16,572 nucleotides of DNA from Russula earlei (taxonomy: Eukaryota; Basidiomycota; Agaricomycetes; Russulales; Russulaceae), in contig JAGFNK010001008.1 of assembly GCA_025769875.1 (NCBI GenBank), positions 1-16,572 on the forward strand, given 5' to 3'. Position numbers and translations under genes: made by a program. The first letter of the stretch is position 1; each line of letters opens with the position of its first letter. Positions 7,883 through 16,572 of this stretch are shown piece by piece. The notes beneath the pieces are model-generated. The model worked only from the letters and a program-made list of their open reading frames with translations. It searched no databases and was not told the origin of the DNA.

Positions 7883-7939
7883 CTGTCTCTGAAAGCTAAA
7901 TCACTTCCATAAACAGTCAACATTTCATAACTATGTAAC

Positions 7940-9752
7940 ATGAGTTCCTCAGCATCATCCCCAGCGCCTTCATCCTCAAAAGGAAAGAGCTCTCCCACAG
8001 GTGGAGCCACAGGAAAAATGGGCAGAACCAAACTCCAATGTCATGACATGCTGATCCTCCAAGACGGTGCAGATGAATATGCTGACTGGAAGGGAGTAAT
8101 GGAGGCAATATTCGAAGCAACAGATCTGTTAAACATTGTAAATGGAACTGAAAAGAAACTGGACGCAAACGTCGACCCCAATGCCGCCGCCGACTGGACA
8201 GCAAGGGACTGCAAAGTGCGCGCCCAAATCTTTATGTCCGTACAAGGGCACGCTCTCAAAACAATACTTGGCATAAAAGGTTCCACTGAGTGCTGGAAAA
8301 AGCTTTCAATTTGATTCGAAGGGCAAGGCGACCAACAAGTCACCCACTTATTGTCAGACCTATATCTGACCACCCTCTCGGACACCGAAGCAATGGCTCC
8401 CCAACTTGAGCACAAAATGCAGCTCGCACACATGCTTGAAACACTTGGATACCCGATACCCAAAAAACTTCTTGCATGGATGATCATCATTGCACTCCTG
8501 GAAACATTGGAAACTCATAAAACCATACTGTCATGAACCATTCTCCAGAGAGGGCCCTTGAAGGACCCTTCCTTATAGGAGGAAACCCAGCCTCTATGGT
8601 GTCACCCTGTTCACATGAGCAAAAGGGGTGAGTAGAGGTGTCCACAATATCGCGCGCGCATTGTTGCGTGAGCGATTCTTGGCACAATCGACATACAGCA
8701 AGCCGCACTTAAAGACAACCCTTCTAGTAACAAAAGACAGTATTAGGGCCTTTCTAAGGACCCTTTGGAACGACCCTAGGAGCTCTACAATAAGCACTAA
8801 CCTAGTATCAAAGGCCCTACAACGTGTTATTAGACCAACTCTAATAACTATAGAACGAACTATAAGGCAATACTAAGGACCTTAATAGAAGTATTAGGGT
8901 CGACTCTAGGGACCCTAATAGAACTATATAAGGGCCTTAGAAGTTAACACTATTCCCTAACCAAACTACAAGTCCTCAAATGACCAGCCCTAAACTAACT
9001 AACAGGAAATGAATCAGGTGCTCACACGTGCACTAAAGTAGTGAACATGTGGACAATGGAAGCTCTTACTCATCAAGAGAAGCCTTCTTACTCAGCAGCT
9101 TACTGAGCATGACTGAGCATGCTCAGTAAGCGCACTCCGACTTCTTACTCATCACTCTATTGTGCTTGATAACAAGGTTATGACTTGTTCCCTATTTAGC
9201 AGTTCTCTTGTAGTATATAAGCGCTCAATAAAGTAGCGGACAGTCCTCAGACTGTCCATTTGTTTACGGCACTCTCCTTCCCTGGGATACTCCTTTAAGG
9301 ACCGTCCCCTTGTGACTACCCTGGCCTCTTCCCTGCATGATTGCTCTACTCTCACAGTAACAGTACCTCTCTGGTATTTGTTACTACTCTGGATTCTACT
9401 CCTTGCCCACACGGTCTTGGACGCCTATCGACTCGTCTTCGAGCTTATCCCTCGCTCTTGAACTGGATAGTTCAACAGTGAGTCTTGACACATACTGTAT
9501 TCCATGCCCTCCGACAAGCTCAGTACCGACTATGTCATTGGCCAAATCCTGGTGAATGAACAACGCTGGATCCACGTGACTGGTACCACTGCAGCGGCCT
9601 ACTTTGACAAGGCGGGTAAAAAGGAGAAAAATAAAAACAACCAAAGCGAGAAAAATAACAAAAAGTGCACCCACTGCAAGCACAAGGGACACGAAGTAAC
9701 AGAGTGCTGGAAACTCCACAGGAAACCCACCGAGAAGGCAAAAGTTGCAGCC
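7940..9752 (+). pseudogene. Copia gag (nucleocapsid), broken by a TGA and a solo LTR
   Basis: Starts at ATG 7940. The N-terminal half (7940-8528) has the copia gag pattern around DGADEYADWKGVMEAIF and continues past one TGA (8312-8314) with a LxDLYLTTLSDTEAMAPQLE-like helix region. At 8529 the frame is cut by the solo LTR and resumes after its duplication at 9496 with the usual YVIGQILVNEQRW segment. A CCHC zinc knuckle (Cys-X2-Cys-X4-His-X4-Cys) lies at 9666-9707, followed by a Lys-rich linker. The 5' part is in frame 2 and the 3' part in frame 0; removing 967 bases puts them in register. Confidence 0.88.
8529..9490. mobile_element. Solo LTR of a second LTR-retrotransposon family
   Basis: 962 bases, starts TGTCATG and ends CTTGACA, so the termini are the perfect inverted pair TGTCA...TGACA. 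It is flanked by an exact 5-base duplication CATAC (8524-8528 and 9491-9495). It holds a TATA box TATATAA (9214-9220), a poly(A) signal AATAAA (9227-9232), and directly after these a perfect hairpin GGACAGTC-CTCA-GACTGTCC (9238-9257), together looking like the U3/R boundary. A larger 14-base perfect inverted repeat lies at 9098-9131 (loop ACTGAG). The 8710-8940 stretch is full of short AGGGCC/TATTAG-type repeats. No internal coding region remains, which fits LTR-LTR recombination. It inserted after the copia element. Family (gypsy or copia) is not assigned. Confidence 0.9.
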
Positions 9753-11630
9753 ACTGATGCTAGCGTGCCTGGATCACCGATGTCCACATTGCTGACACTT
9801 ACCAGCGCCGCGATCGCCAATGTCCCAGATCCCAACTACATTATTAGATTATACCATGCAGTTGGGAATGATCCTGACCTGACCACCGCCCACACGTTAA
9901 AGACCCAGGATGAACTTCGAACAGCCAACCTTGCTAATAGTTGGCTCATCGACTCTGGGGCATCACGCATAATGACCTCTCACTGTGAATGGTTCAACCA
10001 ATATACCACTCTCCCAAACCCAACTCAAGTCATGCTTGGAGATAATAGTTCTATTCCTGTGATTGGAGTCGGCCAAGTACAAGTCTGAATGCATGCAAAT
10101 GGCATGTGGAGCAACGTTATGTTCTGCGATGTCCTGCACATCCCAGACTTACACAGAAATCTCTTATCAGTTTCCCATCTGGCTCGACGTGGCGCAGAAG
10201 TGCGATTCCAGAGTCAGACATGTGGCATATATGAACAGAACCAGCTAATATGTGAAGGGTCCCTACACGGTACACTATACGTCATGGCCATATCCTCCCC
10301 CAAGTCCCTGTCCGCGTGCATCACGACGCTGGACCACTTCCCTGCAGAAGGCGACAAGCCATATGCAGTCGCCCTCACCACACACCTCAAAACATCCAAG
10401 GCCTCCCTACATGTTTGGCACTGGCGTCTTGGCCACTTGAATACCGACACCATAACCTGGATGCTGAAGAAAGGGATGGTGAAAGGGATGGAGATTACCA
10501 GAAAGTGACTCACCACCAGTATTTGTGAGCCATGCTTGAAGGGAAAGCAAACACGCCTCGAAATCTTGAAGGCAACGGAAATGCGTGCTGATGTCGTGTT
10601 AGGCCACGTCTTCTCTGACATCTGTGGGAAGATGCCCACTAGAACACCCCAGGGTCACGAGTACTTTGTCACCTTTGTGGATGACAAGTCGAGGAAAGTG
10701 TTTGTTGGTGGACTTAAATTCAAATCCGACACACTTGCGCACCTCAAGGCGTTCACGGCACATGCTGAAGTTGAAACTGGCCAGCGGCTGAAAGTCCTCC
10801 GCTCCGACGGAGGGGGCGAATACACTGGGAAAGAGTCTCAGAAGTTCCTCACAGAGAAAGGAATTAAGCTGGAACTCACCACCCCAGACACATCTCAGCA
10901 TAACGGCATTGCGGAACATATGAACTGGACGCTCCTGGACAAAGTCCGGGCAATGCTCACGGACACCTCGCTGCCTGAGTCCTTCTGGCTCCATGCCCTT
11001 GAATATGCGGCACACATCCACAACGTCACCCCCACACGTGCACTCGATGACATGACACCCGAGGAAGCCTGGAGCAGGAACAAACCTGACCTCTCACAGC
11101 TTTGCATCTTTGGCGCGCGTGCATTCGTCCACATCCCGGAGGATAAACGCACCAAGTTAGATGCGAGGTCACTGGTGTGCACACTCCTGGGATATGCTCC
11201 CCAGAGGAAAGCCTACAAACTCATCCACCGGCCCACTCACTGCATCCTTGAATCGCGCGATGTCGTATTCAATGAAGGGGGCCCAGCAATTCTGCACATT
11301 GAGTGGACAGTCCTTGAATCCAACTCAGACAGCGAAAATGAACAGGCAGATGGGGTGGAAAATGAGATTGAGGGGGCGGAAGGCCCACAACTGATGGAAG
11401 AGGCAGAACTACCACCGCACGCCAAACTGCAACGTGCGGTCGACACCGCTCCACCTGCCCAGCCATCAATACAAGCAGTACAACCTACACCATACGAAGT
11501 GGACAATGTACCTGTCCAGCCCACTTCCGGACGACTGAGGCGTACCATGCGTGCACCAACTCGTGATGATGACCCCCAGTATTCCATCACATTGTACACG
11601 CAACGTAAGAAACGTACCGAATGAGGAAAC
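9753..11630 (+). pseudogene. Copia protease and integrase (pol, first part), with three TGA codons
   Basis: Same frame as the 3' part of gag. The aspartic protease active site is Asp-Ser-Gly-Ala at 9951-9962. A TGA follows at 10086. The integrase zinc finger has His at 10419 and 10434 and Cys at 10524 and 10533, with a second TGA (10506) between them. The catalytic core has Asp at 10617, Asp at 10806 and Glu at 10914, giving exact D,D-35-E spacing. Just after the Glu, two positions that are usually Arg are His (10917) and Trp (10926), each one CpG transition away from Arg. A Glu/Pro-rich spacer runs from about 11300 and is ended by a third TGA at 11622. Confidence 0.9.
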
Positions 11631-13193
11631 GTGGCACACATTGATGTGACCACTGACCCAAAAACATACATGAAAGCCATGTCCCGCCACGATGCGGCGG
11701 AATGGGAAATGGCTTGTGACGATGAGCGTCGTGTGTTCGAGTCCATGGATGTGTTCGAAATCGTCCTGTGGCCACAAAACCGAAAGGTAGTTGGCAGCAA
11801 ATGGGTCTTCAAAATAAAGAGGGGACTGGATGGAACAATAATCAAATATAAAGCTCACCTTGTCGCGCAGGGATTCACCCAGATCAAAGGTATCGACTTC
11901 AACGAAACCTTCACGCCTGTCACGAAACTCACGTCCCTACGTGCGATCCTCGCCCTAGCTGCTGCGCACAACCTAGAGGTCCATCAGATGGATGTCAAGT
12001 CAGCATACTTGAACGGAGAGCTGAAAGATGAAATCTACATGGACGCACCTCCCGGCTTCAACATTCCAAACGGCATGGTACTGAAACTACTCAAAGCCGT
12101 CTATGGGACTAAGCAAGGGGGGAGAGTCTGGTATGAGAACATCAAAGACTCACTAGGTGACATGGGCTACACCCACACTGATGCCGACCACGCCATCTTT
12201 GTCTGTCATAACCATGAGCGCCTGTCCATAATTGCGCTCTATGTTGATGATATCACCATGGTCTCTGATGACCTAGATTCCATCAACATTGATAAAAACA
12301 AACTAAAACCGAAGTATCAGATGATGGACCTAGGGGAGATAACCTGGATACTTGGTGTACACGTCATGCAAAACTGGGAAGAGGGCTGGATAGCACTCTC
12401 TCAGGAGAAATACATTGAAGAAGTTCTTCAACGCCTAGGGAAGTCGGATGTTTGACCGATCAGCACCCCCATGCTGGCAAATGAACACCTTCTGAAAGTG
12501 GACGCACCGGATGTGGACGTCAAGTCCTACCAATGCACACTTGGGGCCATCATGTACCTCATGCTAGGCACCCAACCTGACCTCGCCTTCACCATTGCAG
12601 CCCTTGGACGAGACGCTGCATGCCCCAGAAAGGATCATCAACATGCACTCAACTGTGCCATCCGATACATCCAAGGCACAAGCAACAAACGCCTAGTCTT
12701 CCAACACGGTCTCGGGACTCAGCCAACCCTAGTTGGGTATGCGGATGCAGACTGGGCCAGCGATGTGAACGATCGCAAGTCCACATCGGGCTTCGTCTTC
12801 ATGTTGGCAGGAGGGGCTGTGAGTTGGAGCTCAAAGAAACAAGCCTTGGTTGCATTATCGAGCACCAAGGCAGAATACATTGCAGGAGCACATGCCTCCA
12901 AAGAGGCCATTTGGCTGAGACGTCTACTCACTGAATTGGGTGAAGACACACATCTCCCTACCACTCTCCATATCGACAACCAGTCAGCCATTGCCATCGC
13001 GAAGAACCCAGAGTTCCATGACCGCATGAAACACATTGAAGTGAGACACCACTTCCTGTGCCAGAAAGTCGAGCTCTGCGAAGTTGAACTCACTTACATC
13101 CCTACTGGGGAACAACTTGCGGATGTGCTGACGAAGGGGCTGAGTCGAGAGAAACATGAGCATTTTATGCAGGAGATGGGAATATGCCACTAG
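11631..13193 (+). pseudogene. Copia reverse transcriptase and RNase H (pol, second part)
   Basis: Continues in the same frame to the terminal TAG at 13191-13193. The reverse transcriptase begins near the WVFKIKRGLDG segment, has LVAQGFTQ, VHQMDVKSAYLNGEL and the catalytic YVDD (12240-12251). A normally basic KAR motif reads KAH (11856, again a CpG transition). A TGA at 12453 separates reverse transcriptase from RNase H. RNase H keeps its acidic residues in DADWA (12744-12752), AEYIA (Glu 12873) and HIDNQSA (Asp 12975). With the solo LTR set aside, gag-pol would span 1429 codons, normal for copia. Confidence 0.92.
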
Positions 13194-13206
13194 GGCTGAG
13201 GGGGCA
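13193..13206 (+). promoter_or_regulatory. Polypurine tract
   Basis: GGGCTGAGGGGGCA immediately before the 3' LTR, the position where plus-strand DNA synthesis is primed. Confidence 0.6.
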
Positions 13207-13442
13207 TGTTGGAAATGCAGCCACCGCATGGCAGAGAAACGGACCGAACGGACCGGATAGTTAGAACGCTGTGTTGATACCACCGTTCCTTTTTCCTCAG
13301 TCTTTCATATACAAGACTGAGGTCAGTAGCACATTCCTTTACCATTTACATATACTCATTATGTACATAGCCTTCGTCCAACAGGTTAGCTTACTAACCT
13401 AATATCAGTCTTTCATATACAAGACTGAGCCTTCATCCAACA
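13207..13442 (+). repeat. 3' LTR of the copia element
   Basis: 236 bases, same ends and hairpins as the 5' LTR. Seven transitions separate the two copies (13227, 13228, 13249, 13284, 13376, 13434, 13435 here). The next bases are the target duplication ATGTT. Confidence 0.95.
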
Positions 13443-13515
13443 ATGTTTACGTTTGTCTCCAGGCCATGATCAGGTACCCAGCACTCTGAATCATAATCTG
13501 TGCTTTCAGGGTGTC

Positions 13516-13522
13516 TATAAAA
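13516..13522 (+). promoter_or_regulatory. TATA box of the seven-transmembrane gene
   Basis: CTATAAAAG, 79 bases upstream of the ATG at 13601, near-consensus. The copia 3' LTR ends 73 bases before it, so any upstream control elements have been pushed about 5.8 kb away or replaced by LTR sequence. Confidence 0.65.
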
Positions 13523-13600
13523 GCAGGCTCTCTAAAACGCTTGGCGATCTAATCCCTTGACCCCGGGCCCGCCATTCATCCTCCAAAAATTTCTACTGGG

Positions 13601-16572
13601 ATGGCAAACAACAATGATCCCGCTGTAATTGCACAAGATTTTTGTACGCACCCTGCGCTGTCTCTAGAACTAGGACTACCGCAAACCAGGAAATCTTTTG
13701 ACAGGGACAGTCGCCAAGCTCGCTGCCGCCGTAAATGGGCTCTACATGTACGTCTGCATCACCAGCACTAGGGTTGTGCCCGGCCCGGCCTCAGGCCGTG
13801 GGCCGGGCCAAGCCAGGCCGAAATAGGCCGGGCCGAGCCGGGCCAAAGTGACGGCTTCGTGACGGCTTTGGCCCGGCCTGTGATTTGAAAAGCCAAAGCC
13901 GGGCCGTCAAGCCCCGGCTTTGATCATTTGGGGTAATCATCAAACTTTAATTTATCAACTTTACATGGACATGGACACACCATTGTTCCCTGTCATTTTT
14001 CATTGTCGTATCTGTGCTTCCCTCTCAACCTTCCTTTTTGCTTGAGTCAAGTACATGTACAATATAAGCCTTGGTGGCCTATATGTCAATGTGCAATGCT
14101 CAGTCGCGTTGGTTGCTCGTCATCCCTTTCCTCAGTCTTAGATCGCTTCGTCCCGCAGCATACCATGTTGTACACTGGACTTCACTCATTCCACATGTAT
14201 AATCCATGCTCTAACCATGCCTCATCATGCTCTCCAGAACATAACGACTCCGTAATATATTTGATATTTAAATACAAAAGTGCTATTCTAAAGTCCTCCT
14301 ACTGCGAATCCGCGAGCACGAGGCGATGCGGCAATGATGTCGGGGGCGAGACGTTATGGGCAGCGAGCCCTCGAATAGGGCGGCAATGACGATGGGCGAG
14401 GCGCTGTGGGCAGCGAGCCCTCGAGTAAGGCGATGGTGACGATGACGAACGCGTCATACGGGTCCGTGTGTAGACGTGTGGCGGACGCGAGGACGATGCT
14501 TGAGGGACGGTCTTGGGAGGGCACGAGGCGCAGCCGGACGGCGATGGTGTCATGCCGTAGGTCGAAGTGTGGGGAGGAGCCGTGCTCCGACTTGAAGACC
14601 GAAGGGATGAAGGCGTTGAGCGCCAAGGCGAGTGATGTCGATGGCGATCGAATTGAGCTGTTGTCGTAGTCTGCTGACATGGAGTGGGCAACGCGGTGGG
14701 GATGACGTCGAGAGTGGGAACGCGAGGAAAGGAGAGTGAGGTGAAAGGAATGACGATAGTTGGAAGGAGGGATGTGAGTGGGATGAAAGACGTTCCCTTC
14801 GGGAAAGTGAACGCGCAAGGGTGGTACAAGTCATGTGGCCAGCGGGCTCAGATACAGAAAATCTTACGTACAAAAGCCGTGGCCTAGGCCAGGCCAAGCC
14901 GGAGCCAAGCCGGGTTTGACGGCTTTGGCCCGGCCTGGGGTTTTAGAAAGCCAAAGCCGCCTCGGGCCGAGCCAAAGCCGGGGCTTTCAGGCCAAGCCGG
15001 GCCGGAAAAACCCTAACCCGCACTGTCCCAAGCCCCGAGCCCAGGGGCTTAACTCGGCTGTTCATTTTCCAGCTGGGAATTTTTCACAACCCTCGATTAC
15101 GAGTGGAGTGTCATACAACAGCGTCGCCCGTACCGGTGGACGATATGGGTCTGTAGTGAATGACACTTCTGCCTTTCGTTGTCGCCAACTAATCTTCCCT
15201 CCGGTACAGCCGTACTCCCTTGCGCGCGTGGCCAATCTTATGGGCGTGGTCATGAACCTGATCTCCTTGGACGCTACCACCCCCATTAACTGTCAGGTGC
15301 TTATTTGTGTCTCATCTTCGCACTCCGCATACCACGCTCTGACCGACTGATCCCAAGCTCGGGATCACCTTTGGACTTGTGAGCATCTCTTTCGATGTGC
15401 TCGAAAGAGAGAACAATCAGCTCCTGAGTTTCGAATTTCTAGCTCTTTGCCTACACTGCCGCTTCGATGTTGGTTGTTCTTCGAGTGTATGCGCGATTAT
15501 TCTCTCGAAGAAAGACGCTCATGGGGATTGTCAGAACCGCTATATGGAATAGGAATAGGATCGTTTCTGCTATCGCAATAAGCACATGGATGGCCAACGT
15601 TGCGACCCTTATTCGCGGCAAGTGCATCCTGTAGATGATCTGGAATTCCTTATAAATGCGGCTTGATATCAGGTATTGTGCTGGTGAATTATCAATGCTA
15701 ACTATTCTGGAGTCCGTTGTCTTACCATGGCCAACCTTAGCTCTGTAGTGAATGGTCGCCTGTGAGCGATATCGGCACCTGCTATATACCGAATACAACT
15801 GCCAGCAGACTAAACTTCATTACGTCGCTCTGTATCGACATAGTCCTGCTTCTCATCATGCTCGTTGGCCCGCTCCGCTGGCGCTTTGCAGAAGGTGACG
15901 AGGCTCCATTGGCTCGCTTCCTTTGGACACAGGTAGGTTGTCCCAGTCCCTACCTCAATGCTCTTGATTTCCCAGAGTAATCTTCATTCGTCAGGGTCTC
16001 GTTTGGCTCTTGATTACCACCGTCTCCTACGTCCCGTTGGTGGTAAGTCTGGTTATGATTTTGTGTCCCTCCATTTCGTGCATTACTGTTTCATGTCACA
16101 GGTGTTCATTATGTTGAACATAAATGGTAGTTTTATTGTTCTCCGGTCCAAAGGCACATTCTGATTGAATTCGACACGGATCAAATTACCAGCTGCATTC
16201 AACCTCGTACGCCTGTCTTTGCTACGAGTGCCTGTAGTCATTGATCCTTTCACGCCTCTCCGCAGATCTTCCAGATTCCTGCTTTCGTCACTCTGTCAAT
16301 TGCTTCCACAAGGATGTATCGCACCCTCACAGACTTCGGTTCTCGAGACATGTAGGACCAACCCCCCTCTTCGCTCCTCCAGTTGACTGTGGTCAATAGG
16401 TTTATCTCAATGCCAAAATTAAGTTGTTTCACTTCGCCAGGGACCAATCAGATCGGGTTTGCACCCATGATGTCCGACCGATCGGAGGTGGTCGTGCGCA
16501 CTGACTGCGAACAATATGAGACATCACATGATAACTCGTATGTCATCACAGACGACCAGATGCATGACAAAC
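13601..16572 (+). CDS. Basidiomycete seven-transmembrane protein, 14 exons (runs off right edge)
   Basis: Exons: 13601-13643, 13705-13747, 15073-15148, 15210-15296, 15358-15378, 15443-15486, 15535-15617, 15673-15683, 15741-15932, 15995-16042, 16102-16126, 16193-16206, 16266-16351, 16400-16572 (open). All junctions keep phase, giving 315 residues so far. Introns are 48-66 bases except intron 2, which holds a hAT element. Intron 7 is GC-AG (GCAAGT donor) and exon 8 is only 11 bases; these two calls are the least sure. The protein fits a large agaricomycete family of GPCR-like integral membrane proteins of unknown function: WEFFTTLDYEWSVI after TM1, SLDATTPINCQ between TM2 and TM3, VLRVTAIWNRN after TM3, LCSEWSP before TM5, LNINAAFNLIFQIPA into TM7, and a polar tail with SEVVVRTDCEQYE. 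Seven hydrophobic segments are visible. Membrane location is well supported; function is unknown. Intron 13 removes an apparent TAG at 16353. Confidence 0.82.
14328..14456. repeat. 50-base tandem repeat, about 2.6 copies
   Basis: TGGGCAGCGAGCCCTCGA starts at 14357 and again at 14407. The following bases (GCGGCAATGACGATG-like) also repeat, and a partial diverged copy precedes at 14328-14356. It lies at the 3' end of the minus-strand frame inside the hAT element. Confidence 0.7.
14354..14680 (-). CDS. Open frame carried by the hAT element, possible captured gene fragment
   Basis: A minus-strand frame with ATG at 14680 (MSADYDNSSIRSPSTS) runs 108 codons to 14354; the frame is also open upstream to an ATG at 14818. 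It reads protein-like (HFDLRHDTIAVRLRLV, HTDPYDAFVIVTIALLEG) and is unlike the GC-rich ends. The 50-base tandem repeat duplicates its C-terminal part. It shows no hAT transposase motif. It could be host sequence picked up by the element, or chance. No function is assigned. Confidence 0.3.
   Translation of the reverse strand: MSADYDNSSIRSPSTSLALALNAFIPSVFKSEHGSSPHFDLRHDTIAVRLRLVPSQDRPSSIVLASATRLHTDPYDAFVIVTIALLEGSLPTAPRPSSLPPYSRARCP

Larger units (their letters stand above)
7632..13442 (+). mobile_element. Ty1/copia LTR retrotransposon (decayed, nested)
   Basis: Full-length structure: two 236-base LTRs (7632-7867, 13207-13442) both starting TGTTGG and ending CCAACA, a gag-pol frame in copia order (gag, protease, integrase, reverse transcriptase, RNase H), and a 5-base target duplication ACGTT (7627-7631) / ATGTT (13443-13447) with one C-to-T change at a CpG. 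The 5811-base span includes a 962-base solo LTR of another family inside gag plus its 5-base duplication, so the element itself is about 4.84 kb. Five in-frame TGA codons make it non-autonomous. Its 3' end lies 73 bases before the TATA box of the gene at 13601. Confidence 0.95.
13769..15015. mobile_element. Non-autonomous hAT element inside intron 2
   Basis: The left end TAGGGTTGTGCCCGGCCC and the right end (reverse complement TAGGGTTTTTCCGGCCC) form terminal inverted repeats. Flanks are ACCAGCAC (13761-13768) and ACCCGCAC (15016-15023), an 8-base duplication with one mismatch, the hAT hallmark. About 150 bases at each end are packed with GGCCGGGCC/AAGCC words; both ends carry a hairpin GACGGCTTTGG...CCAAAGCCG (13861-13901, 14918-14959), as expected for subterminal transposase binding sites. 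No transposase fragment was found. The insert sits wholly in the intron between donor GTACGT (13748) and acceptor TTTTCCAG (15072). Without it and one duplication the intron would be 70 bases. Confidence 0.88.

Noticed and set aside
9504..10088. Independent gene starting at ATG 9504
   Set aside because: It is the continuation of copia gag after the solo LTR; the ATG is internal.
7940..13193. TGA recoding (readthrough or alternative code) in gag-pol
   Set aside because: CpG decay explains all five TGA codons and the accompanying Arg-site missense changes, and the secreted-protein and membrane genes use ordinary codons.
7632..13442. Dating the copia insertion from 3.0 percent LTR divergence
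   Set aside because: All differences are at hypermutable CpG sites, so a standard clock would overestimate the age.
14299..14829. 176-residue minus-strand ORF inside the hAT element
   Set aside because: Low-complexity Ser/Pro/Arg/His composition; the neighbouring frame with ATG at 14680 reads much more like protein.
16353..16355. TAG as the stop codon of the seven-transmembrane gene
   Set aside because: A donor GTAGGA overlaps it in phase 2, and a 48-base intron to AG at 16399 joins a further open exon whose tail (SEVVVRTDCEQYE) matches the family's usual C-terminal end.

Overview
The window looks like genomic DNA from a filamentous basidiomycete, most likely an agaricomycete mushroom-type fungus. 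The grounds are genes cut by many 48-70 base GT-AG introns, a TATA-driven multi-exon seven-transmembrane gene of a family typical of Agaricomycetes, a Ty1/copia element whose decay is confined to CpG sites, and fungal-type pogo and hAT transposon remains. No species call is made. No tRNA, rRNA, CRISPR array or bacterial feature was seen.

Layout, left to right. Positions 1-334 (minus) hold the N-terminal part of a CENP-B/pogo-type transposase that runs off the left edge. Positions 625-993 are a long foldback MITE missing one tip. Directly beside it is a two-exon gene for a small secreted coiled-coil protein (1584-1076, minus) with its own TATA box and poly(A) signal. After an AT/CT-rich spacer with a C-run comes a frameshifted relic of an NBP35/CFD1-type P-loop ATPase gene (about 2281-2830, plus), then an unrecognised multi-exon gene on the minus strand (3744-2911). 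Positions 3760-7130 contain several open frames and two TATA-like boxes, but no gene I can name.

The centre is a nest of mobile DNA. A complete 406-base MITE (7190-7595) sits 36 bases from a 5.8-kb Ty1/copia retrotransposon (7632-13442; 236-base LTRs; 5-base target duplication with one CpG change). Its single gag-pol frame carries five TGA codons, and a 962-base solo LTR of another family (8529-9490) is inserted inside gag. Taking out the solo LTR with one target duplication returns gag and pol to one frame.

The right part is a host gene that no simple ORF scan reveals. It has 14 exons from 13601 to the right edge and codes for a seven-transmembrane protein of at least 315 residues, with a TATA box at 13516. 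The copia element lies 73 bases upstream of that TATA box. A 1247-base non-autonomous hAT element with 8-base target duplications (13769-15015) lies wholly inside intron 2.

Two themes link the region. Repeated insertion has hit the flanks and introns of host genes while mostly sparing exons. Decay in both the copia and MITE copies falls almost only on CpG, as expected where transposons are CpG-methylated and 5-methylcytosine deaminates, or where a CpG-directed RIP-like process acts.
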